The translations under genes were made by a program, and so were the position numbers. The notes under the pieces are model-generated. The model was not told the DNA's origin and did no database searches. It saw only the letters and a program-made list of their open reading frames with translations. A stretch of DNA of 12,768 bases from Opitutia bacterium UBA4654 (GTDB lineage: Bacteria; Verrucomicrobiota; Verrucomicrobiia; Opitutales; Intestinicryptomonadaceae), in the NCBI GenBank assembly GCA_002405555.1, contig DHMA01000022.1, positions 7,899 through 20,666 of the forward strand. Direction: 5' to 3'. Positions 7,596 to 12,768 of this stretch are shown piece by piece; position 1 is the stretch's first letter; every line of letters begins with the position of its first letter.

Positions 7596-8588
7596 TCAAA
7601 TATTGTAGATGTCCGCCTTGTATTTCGCGAGGTTTTCGGGCTTCGAGAACCACTCGACGGTTTCGGCAAGCCCCTTGCGGATGTCGTATTTCGGCGAAAA
7701 ATCCGTGAGCGATTTTATCTTCGTATTGTCGCCCCAAAGCCTGTTGACCTCCGAATTTTTCGGGCGAATGCGCTTCGGGTCGCGGACGATTTCGGCGTTC
7801 GCGCCCATGATTTCGTTGATAATCGCGAACGTGTCGGCAATGGAAATTTCGTAGTTGGTCGCGATGTTGACGACCTCGCCTATCGTGGTGTCAGCCTCGG
7901 CAATCGCGACGAAGCCCGCGCAGGTGTCCTTCACAAAGTTGAAGTCGCGCGTGGGAGTGGTGTCGCCAAGCTCTATTTGTTTGCGCCCCGAAGCGAGCTG
8001 CGTGATAATCGACGGAATCACCGCGCGCGCCGACTGCCTCGGCCCGTAGGCGTTGAACGGACGCGCCGTCGCGAGCGGCAGCCCGAACGCCCTGTGGAAA
8101 CTTTCGGCAATGCAGTCCGCGCCGATTTTCGTGGCGGAATACGGCGACTGCGGCTGAATCGGGTGCTTTTCGTCAATCGGAACATACTTCGCCGTGCCGT
8201 AGACTTCGCTCGTGGAAGTGTGGACAACCTTGGAAACGCCGTTTTCGAGAGCCGCCTGACAGACATTGAGAGTGCCCTTAACGTTGGTATCGACATAGCT
8301 GTCGGGAGCGACGTAGGAATAGGGAATGGCGATGAGGGCGGCGAGGTGGAAAATCACGTCGGCCTTTTCGGAAAATTTTTTGACGCAGTGGGCGTCGCGA
8401 ATGTCGCCGCAAACGACCTCCACGTCATTTTTGCAGTCAATGTCTTCGAGCCAGCCCCAGTTGTTGAAGGAGTTGTACAGCGAGAGCGCGCGGACATTCG
8501 CGCCGCGCTTTACGAGAAGCTCCACGAGGTGCGAGCCGATAAAGCCGTCCGCGCCCGTTACGAATACGTTTTTGGATTTTAAATTCAT
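7596..8588 (-). CDS. legB: NDP-N-acetylglucosamine 4,6-dehydratase LegB
   Basis: This extended short-chain dehydrogenase removes water from the nucleotide-linked GlcNAc, giving the 4-keto-6-deoxy sugar that starts the legionaminic branch. The 330 residues hold the NAD-binding TGADGFIGSH (11-20), HLAA (81-84), the active-site strand TSTSEVYG (124-131), the YSATK catalytic pair Y150/K154 and RPFNAYGPRQ (176-185). The stretch SLYNSFNNWGWLED (36-49) and the C-terminal ending YKADIYNI are hallmarks I recognise from LegB proteins and separate it from PseB and from GalE-like epimerases. It is the first gene of the seven-gene operon. GGGA lies only two bases before the ATG, so the ribosome site is poor. 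With PtmE downstream, the substrate is probably GDP-GlcNAc. Confidence 0.9.
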   Translation of the reverse strand: MNLKSKNVFVTGADGFIGSHLVELLVKRGANVRALSLYNSFNNWGWLEDIDCKNDVEVVCGDIRDAHCVKKFSEKADVIFHLAALIAIPYSYVAPDSYVDTNVKGTLNVCQAALENGVSKVVHTSTSEVYGTAKYVPIDEKHPIQPQSPYSATKIGADCIAESFHRAFGLPLATARPFNAYGPRQSARAVIPSIITQLASGRKQIELGDTTPTRDFNFVKDTCAGFVAIAEADTTIGEVVNIATNYEISIADTFAIINEIMGANAEIVRDPKRIRPKNSEVNRLWGDNTKIKSLTDFSPKYDIRKGLAETVEWFSKPENLAKYKADIYNI

Positions 8589-8648
8589 TTCCCGACGATG
8601 TAAATAAGTTCGACCACCCCGCGGACATTCGGACGAACGCGCGCGAGT

Positions 8649-8690
8649 ATCATATACATCTCACATTCCGCCGAATTGTCGAGCATTTTT
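8649..8690 (-). promoter_or_regulatory. weak promoter candidate for the legB operon
   Basis: On the minus strand an A6 tract (complement of 8685-8690), a TTGACA-like TCGACA (8677-8682) and a TATGAT box (8649-8654) lie in the gap before legB, giving a leader of about 50 bases. The spacing between TCGACA and TATGAT is 22 bases, too long for a standard promoter, and the hexamer 17 bases upstream (AATTCG) is poor. Position and AT content support a promoter here; the exact boxes are uncertain. Confidence 0.25.
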
Positions 8691-8695
8691 TGGCA

Positions 8696-8729
8696 CCCCG
8701 CCCCGCCCCAAAAACAGGGGCAAGACCCC
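8696..8729 (-). repeat. G-tract cluster upstream of legB
   Basis: The minus strand carries four GGGG runs: three separated by single C residues (8706-8709, 8701-8704, 8696-8699) and a fourth at 8726-8729, sixteen bases further upstream. The three tight runs plus the fourth could form a G-quadruplex with one long loop. The same runs also take part in the competing hairpins described for 8705-8730. Confidence 0.4.
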
Positions 8730-8730
8730 G
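8705..8730 (-). terminator. possible terminator after the FrhB-like gene, with an alternative hairpin
   Basis: On the minus strand GGGG-TCTTG-CCCC (8717-8729) forms a short GC stem followed by TGTTTTT (8710-8716), a marginal intrinsic terminator about 60 bases past the stop of the iron-sulfur protein gene. The same CCCC, with the preceding G, can instead pair with the following GGGGC (8705-8709), which would enclose the T run in a loop. A GCCGCC/GGCGGC stem (8757-8762 with 8736-8741) lies just before. If functional, the element separates the polysaccharide block from the legB operon. Confidence 0.3.
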
Positions 8731-8787
8731 CGCAAGCCGCCAAACAATGCGAGTTAGGCGGCGGGAAGTTCCTCCGCGCCCGACGCC

Positions 8788-9960
8788 CTACGCGCCGCGC
8801 CGCGCAATGCGGCAAATTGCGTTTTTCAAAAACAATATCCGCCGCTTCACAAAAACGATTGCCATTTGCAATTTTGTGGGGCGCATTTTGGCGACAATCT
8901 TTTCGACGGCGGGGAAGCCCTCCGTTTCGTACAAATTCCAAAATTCGCCGCGCAGCTTCGGGATTTTCGCCGAAACTTTCAGCGCGGGATTCCCCCTCAA
9001 TGCCTTTTCATAGGAGGTCTCGATTTTCTCGACGTCAAGCTCGCCGGAATACTTTTCGCCCTTTTCCGAATTTACAACAACCAAGCTAACGCCCTTGTCG
9101 TCGTCGAATTTTGGATAATAATTCCCCACGCCCCAAAAGTCGCCGAGAATAATGTCCGCGCCGCCCTTGCCCTCGCGGGCGGGACACGCGTGGCACGACG
9201 GACGCAGGTACAGGTCTTTCAAAAATCCCTGCATGTAGGGATTGTCGCGTAATGATTCCGAAATAATTTCATGATTTTCTCCATCACACAATCGCATGGA
9301 AAATAATTTCCACCCTAAGGATTTATCGCGAAAATACACGGAGGCAGGCTTACTATCTGAAAATATTGATAGATAGTCGCGAAGAATTTTCGGAGACGGT
9401 ACGCCGTGGCAGATAACTTCGACCGCAAGCAAGTTTTCGTAGTCTTTGCCCAAAAATTTCTTCAAACCCGATATTTGACAGGGAGTGCCCGAAAACAGCA
9501 CAAAGCGCCCCGCTTTCAAAAAATCGGCGGCAAGCCTGAAAGAATTGCCCATGCGGCTTTGCGCATACTTGCTCCCAGAAAACGCCCGCAACTGTTCTTC
9601 GGTTTCGGCATGCGAGTGGCGGACAGCCAGATTTTCGTCGAACGCCGCCCCGAAAACGACGCCGCCCCGCGCGATTGCGTTTTTTGCAAGCAGCGGGAAA
9701 ATTCCGCCCGAAGAGCTTGCCATGCGCTCGGATAAAAGCTTCGATTTCGCCGCAAAAACAGAGCGCGGCAAAACGGAGGCGGCTTGGTTTATCACGGGGC
9801 AAACCCGCTCGCACAAACCGCAATTCACACAGAGTTCGAGATTTACCTTGGGGTACAAAAAGCCCTCGCCGTCGGCGGAAAAATCAATGCAACGCCTCGG
9901 ACAGACCTGCCCGCAAGCCTCGCAACCGCAACAGTCCGACTTTGTTTTCGGGTTTACCAT
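8788..9960 (-). CDS. iron-sulfur protein of the coenzyme F420 hydrogenase/dehydrogenase beta-subunit (FrhB/FdhB) family
   Basis: The 390-residue protein begins with two 4Fe-4S motifs (C10-C13-C16-C20 and C44-C47-C50-C54, each ending in CP). The FrhB/FdhB N- and C-terminal domains follow: SSGGIF (83-88), FSGTPCQISGL (156-166), VICHGVPSP (182-190), CHACPAR (256-262) and ILGDFWG (271-277). All family landmarks are intact. F420 itself is unlikely in this organism. Relatives are common in exopolysaccharide and O-antigen loci, often near pyruvyl transferases, where they are thought to be redox proteins of unknown substrate. No pyruvyl transferase is visible in the window. The gene overlaps the upstream polymerase gene by seven bases and lacks a clear Shine-Dalgarno. 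The C-terminus (366-390) is amphipathic and basic and may touch the membrane. Codons for about residues 195-240 are unusually AT-rich for this locus. Confidence 0.85.
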   Translation of the reverse strand: MVNPKTKSDCCGCEACGQVCPRRCIDFSADGEGFLYPKVNLELCVNCGLCERVCPVINQAASVLPRSVFAAKSKLLSERMASSSGGIFPLLAKNAIARGGVVFGAAFDENLAVRHSHAETEEQLRAFSGSKYAQSRMGNSFRLAADFLKAGRFVLFSGTPCQISGLKKFLGKDYENLLAVEVICHGVPSPKILRDYLSIFSDSKPASVYFRDKSLGWKLFSMRLCDGENHEIISESLRDNPYMQGFLKDLYLRPSCHACPAREGKGGADIILGDFWGVGNYYPKFDDDKGVSLVVVNSEKGEKYSGELDVEKIETSYEKALRGNPALKVSAKIPKLRGEFWNLYETEGFPAVEKIVAKMRPTKLQMAIVFVKRRILFLKNAICRIARRGA

Positions 9961-11183
9961 CTAAAATTCTGATTCGGGTAAAACGCGTTCCGACTGCGCA
10001 AATCCGAAGCCTCCTCCAAATCGATTTTGCCGACCAAATACCCCATAAAGCCGAACAGCAACATACTGTAATACATAATGAAATACACAACGCTTATGTT
10101 GGTCAATATGACGTACGCGCCGAACATGCCGCATAGCGCAGGAGCGTAAAAGGATTTTTTAGAAACAAGCGATACCGACTTTTTCAACAGCAAGACGAAC
10201 ATGGCAATTATGCTGCCAAAACCCACAATTCCGTAGTTGTACAAAGCTTCAATATAGTCGTTGTGAGCGGCAATAACCGCGCCGCGCATGAGGTTGACAA
10301 CGCCGTAATAGCCGCTGCCGAAGATTTGCCACAAGACGGAGTTTTCGAAATACGCGTCTATAATCGCCCGCCAAATATAGGCGCGCCCAGACCCGCCGTC
10401 CGTTGAAATGTTCGAAAATCTGGTGTACAGCGACGAATCTATGCCGCCCGATATATTGTACAGCGTATATCCTATCGCCGCGAGAACGAAGGGCATTGCG
10501 ATGAAAAACAGAAGTCTGAACTTCTTTTCTATGAAGAAGTTTTTGACGGCGTAGAAAATCAGAACCGTCGCGCCGAAAGCCAGCATAACGCCGCGCTTGT
10601 TGGTGTATACCGCGACAATCCCCACCGCAAAAAATATTATCAGCTGGAGCAGTCGCGACCTGAACAGCATGCACCACATCATCGGGAAAAAGATGAAATA
10701 CACGTTCACATAGCCGCTTGCCGAAAGGCTCAAATATTTGTAAATAGCGCCGAACAGCGCTATCGCCGAAAGCAGTATTATATTCTGCCCCAGCAAAATA
10801 GTTTTTTCGCCAATCAGCCCGCTCTTCGCCAAGGCGTAGTATGCGAAAAACGCCCCGAACGGATACATCGGCGCAACCAACGCGCGGACCGCCCTCATTC
10901 CGCCCTCCGTAAACGAGAATACGGAGGCAAACAAAATATACCCGTAAAACACCGCCATGGTCTTTGCGATTCCGCCCATGTCGGTCGTAATGCTGTTGTA
11001 GTTCAGCAATATGACAGCCCAGCACACGGCGATGAACGCGGCGTTCATTACGATTGCCCCGCCGGACTCCAAACCCGTCGCGATGCCGCCGTAGGCGATG
11101 CCGCCCATGTAGATAACCGCGTAGATGATTACGATTTGGGTTGCCAACAATAAAAGATACAGAAAGAGGTTTGCCGTTTTCAT
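9954..11183 (-). CDS. O-antigen polymerase/ligase-like membrane protein (Wzy/WaaL type)
   Basis: The 409-residue protein has about ten or more hydrophobic helices and a large loop around residues 241-310. The loop holds signatures of the Wzy_C family: TNKRG (194-198) at a helix start, GSGRAYIWR (264-272), FGSGYYG (288-294) and AHNDYIEALYNYGIVG (306-321). In known members such conserved R and H residues in the periplasmic loop are needed to polymerise or ligate undecaprenyl-linked glycan repeats. It acts in the inner membrane on the periplasmic side. The gene begins ten bases after the glycosyltransferase gene and overlaps the FrhB-like gene by seven. Polymerase and ligase are not separable by motif; a place amid glycosyltransferases favours Wzy. 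No Shine-Dalgarno is visible. It appears somewhat more AT-rich than the central operon, as usual for polymerases. Confidence 0.8.
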   Translation of the reverse strand: MKTANLFLYLLLLATQIVIIYAVIYMGGIAYGGIATGLESGGAIVMNAAFIAVCWAVILLNYNSITTDMGGIAKTMAVFYGYILFASVFSFTEGGMRAVRALVAPMYPFGAFFAYYALAKSGLIGEKTILLGQNIILLSAIALFGAIYKYLSLSASGYVNVYFIFFPMMWCMLFRSRLLQLIIFFAVGIVAVYTNKRGVMLAFGATVLIFYAVKNFFIEKKFRLLFFIAMPFVLAAIGYTLYNISGGIDSSLYTRFSNISTDGGSGRAYIWRAIIDAYFENSVLWQIFGSGYYGVVNLMRGAVIAAHNDYIEALYNYGIVGFGSIIAMFVLLLKKSVSLVSKKSFYAPALCGMFGAYVILTNISVVYFIMYYSMLLFGFMGYLVGKIDLEEASDLRSRNAFYPNQNFRW

Positions 11184-11193
11184 GATATATACG

Positions 11194-12327
11194 TCAATAT
11201 TTTACGCCGTTTATGCGGCCGTCAATGCAGGTTTTCCATTCGATAAAAAATTTCCGCGGCGAAAATCTTTTGGCTGATTCGTACGCGCTTTCGGACATGC
11301 GCTTCCTCAGTTCGGAGTCGCACATCAATATTGAAATTTTTTGCGACATTTCGTCTACCGAATAGCATTTGGCGAGAAATCCGTTTTCGACGTTCGAAAT
11401 TATTTCCCTCGGACCGGAGTCGCAGTCGAAGGCGACGCACGGAAGCTTGCGCGACTGCGCCTCCGTCAGCGCAAGCCCGAAGCCCTCGTAGCGCGATGTC
11501 ATTACATAGAGCGCGTAGCCGCCGATAATGTCCTTCAAATCGGAGGAATAGCCCATGAGGTTGAGCTTTCCGGCAAGCGAATATTCCCCGATTTTTTCCG
11601 ACATATAGGCGTATTCGGGTCCGTCTCCGTAAACGTCCCACGACCAGTCGGGGTGTTTTGGGAGCGTCGATTTTGCGATGTCCAGCAGGTAGTCGCACCC
11701 CTTCTCCATGGAAAGGCGCATGCAGGTGATTATCTTTTTCGAATCCGCGTTGTATTCGCCGTCCGACAACGCCCATGTGATTGGGTTGTAAATCCGCCGA
11801 ACGCGGGCGCTTACGCCGATTTCCGAAAGATAGGAGCGTTTGGATTTCTCGGATATGCACACTATGCTCGAATTTTTCAGGAGGCATGCCAATCTGCGCC
11901 CGAACCACGTCAGCCCGAAGCGTTTGCCGTAATTAAAGCTCGAATGGTCCCAGTATATTACGGGCACGGAAGACGGCACCGCAAAAGCCATTGCGGGCGA
12001 GTACGCGGGTTCGGACACAACTACCAAATCCTGCCTTGGAGAGGTTTTGAAAAACCTGCGGAACGCGAGGGCAACCCTCGGCAGGTTTTTCCTTACATCG
12101 AACGACTTATCGTCGAATAGGTATTTTACCGCGACCGACGCGTCCAGCTTCAAATGCAGGGGATTTTCGCCCCTGAACACCGACAGCAAAGTTAAATCGT
12201 ATTCGCCCGAAGACGCCAACATATTCAGCAAGAGTTCGTTTACGGTTTGAATGCCGCCGAATTCATTTGCGTACGATACCACAAAAGTCAGCTTCTTTCT
12301 ATAACCTTTCTGCCCTGCCGAATCCAT
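11194..12327 (-). CDS. GT4-family glycosyltransferase
   Basis: The 377-residue cytoplasmic enzyme has the two Rossmann halves of a GT-B fold. The N-terminal half carries GGIQTVN (24-30), an acceptor-side loop typical of the family. The C-terminal half has RLSMEKGCDYLL (204-215), YGDGPE (233-238) and the E-x7-E donor-binding motif SRYEGFGLALTEA (278-290, with E281 and E289), followed by SGPREI (304-309). It should transfer a hexose or similar sugar from a nucleotide donor with retention of configuration, building the repeat unit polymerised by the next gene. The ATG at 12327 has no Shine-Dalgarno. A promoter-like sequence ends only a few bases upstream, hinting at a very short leader. Sugar and linkage cannot be predicted. 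Confidence 0.88.
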   Translation of the reverse strand: MDSAGQKGYRKKLTFVVSYANEFGGIQTVNELLLNMLASSGEYDLTLLSVFRGENPLHLKLDASVAVKYLFDDKSFDVRKNLPRVALAFRRFFKTSPRQDLVVVSEPAYSPAMAFAVPSSVPVIYWDHSSFNYGKRFGLTWFGRRLACLLKNSSIVCISEKSKRSYLSEIGVSARVRRIYNPITWALSDGEYNADSKKIITCMRLSMEKGCDYLLDIAKSTLPKHPDWSWDVYGDGPEYAYMSEKIGEYSLAGKLNLMGYSSDLKDIIGGYALYVMTSRYEGFGLALTEAQSRKLPCVAFDCDSGPREIISNVENGFLAKCYSVDEMSQKISILMCDSELRKRMSESAYESAKRFSPRKFFIEWKTCIDGRINGVKY

Positions 12328-12339
12328 TTTGCGCGTGAA

Positions 12340-12367
12340 TCTATATTGAGCGGGCTGTAAGTGTCAA
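12340..12367 (-). promoter_or_regulatory. promoter candidate before the GT4 gene, near-leaderless
   Basis: On the minus strand TTGACA (12362-12367, a perfect -35 match) is followed after 16 bases by TATAGA (12340-12345, four of six -10 positions). Transcription would start near 12333, about six bases before the ATG, which agrees with the missing ribosome site. The -35 lies just past the stop of the upstream gene. The AT-rich arms also form an inverted repeat (12343-12349 with 12364-12370). Confidence 0.35.
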
Positions 12368-12369
12368 TA

Positions 12370-12768
12370 TTATCCGTCCGTTCCCGCGCGGGCGGGAAGG
12401 ATTTTTCCGAACATTCGCTCGTATTCGTCGCCGAGCCGCCATGCCGATTTGTCCAACTTCGAGAGGTTCGCGACCCAGCGTTTCAAGTCGGACGAAGTTA
12501 TCGACGAGAGAACGCCGACGGACTCCGCAGTGTTGTATATATCTACAACAACTCCGATATCGTTGTCCCTTACAAACTTCTCGCAAGACGTGCCCTTTTG
12601 GACGACAAGCGGGGTATTCATCATGAGGGCGTCGTAAAACCTGTTTGTCATCTGCCACTGGTAGTTGGTGTCGGGCGCGAAGTTGTGTATAATGTAGGAC
12701 ATGTTCACACGCGCGTACATTTCGGGAAAATCGGCGGGATTTTTGTACGCCCCGCCGTTTTCGACTTC
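12370..12768 (-). CDS. glycosyltransferase, C-terminal fragment (gene continues past the window edge)
   Basis: The frame is open to the last base, so the start lies outside. The ATG at 12720 is internal, since sixteen further codons precede it without a stop. The visible 132 residues look like the C-terminal donor-binding half of a GT-B glycosyltransferase: SYIIHNFAPDTNYQWQMTNR, then FYDALMMNTPLVVQKGTS, then a short strand ending IGVVVD, in the place where GT1/GT4 enzymes have E..a.g.PvI...g followed by G..v. The family E-x7-E motif is not obvious, so it may belong to a less common glycosyltransferase group. It ends 42 bases before the GT4 gene. Membership of the polysaccharide block is clear; substrate is unknown. 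Confidence 0.7.
   Translation of the reverse strand, partial: EVENGGAYKNPADFPEMYARVNMSYIIHNFAPDTNYQWQMTNRFYDALMMNTPLVVQKGTSCEKFVRDNDIGVVVDIYNTAESVGVLSSITSSDLKRWVANLSKLDKSAWRLGDEYERMFGKILPARAGTDG

Noticed and set aside
8585..8941. 118-residue minus-strand open frame covering the gap before legB
   Set aside because: Half of it overlaps the FrhB-like gene in another frame, it has no ribosome site, and the peptide is arginine/cysteine-rich without a pattern. The gap is better read as regulatory DNA.
12341..12658. 105-residue minus-strand open frame
   Set aside because: It overlaps the glycosyltransferase fragment in another frame; only the frame ending at 12370 gives a recognisable glycosyltransferase C-terminus and is open to the window edge.

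Overview
The window is about 12.8 kb of G+C-rich bacterial DNA. All ten genes right of position 1875 lie on the minus strand; two convergent plus-strand genes lie to the left. Proteins for surface glycans, a Wzy-type polymerase and a nonulosonic acid pathway suggest a Gram-negative envelope. The codon style and the DUF2157-like/GDYXXLXY-like pair would fit a member of the Planctomycetes-Verrucomicrobia-Chlamydiae group or a similar phylum, but nothing here fixes the taxonomy.

Left end (1-1668, plus strand): the 3' part of a multi-pass membrane protein, overlapping by 11 bases a small exported or anchored protein. By C-terminal features and gene pairing they resemble the DUF2157/DUF4401 + GDYXXLXY pair, with the name-giving motif degenerate. 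A 206-base convergent gap follows, holding a terminator for the minus-strand operon and one further hairpin.

Centre (1875-8588, minus strand): a compact seven-gene operon for a CMP-activated nonulosonic acid, most likely N,N'-diacetyllegionaminic acid. In transcription order it encodes LegB (4,6-dehydratase), LegH (N-acetyltransferase), LegI (synthase), LegG (hydrolysing 2-epimerase), PtmE (CBS-pair glucosamine-1-phosphate guanylyltransferase), LegF (CMP-sugar synthetase) and a KpsS/LipB-like protein that may transfer the finished sugar. Four of six junctions are ATGA start/stop overlaps and the other two are gaps of 1 and 3 bases. PtmE points to the GDP-linked Campylobacter-type route. The 4-aminotransferase LegC is missing from the window.

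Gap 8589-8787: about 200 bases with G tracts, alternative hairpins, a possible terminator for the upstream genes and a weak promoter candidate for legB.

Right end (8788-12768, minus strand): a polysaccharide assembly block with a C-terminal glycosyltransferase fragment running off the window, a complete GT4-type glycosyltransferase with a near-consensus promoter just before it, a Wzy/WaaL-type polymerase or ligase, and a two-cluster iron-sulfur protein of the FrhB/FdhB family. The last carries an internal AT-rich patch with foreign-looking codon use. Together the minus-strand genes look like part of a capsule, O-antigen or exopolysaccharide locus that makes and incorporates a sialic-acid-like sugar. 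I saw no tRNA, rRNA, CRISPR array, insertion sequence or phage gene.
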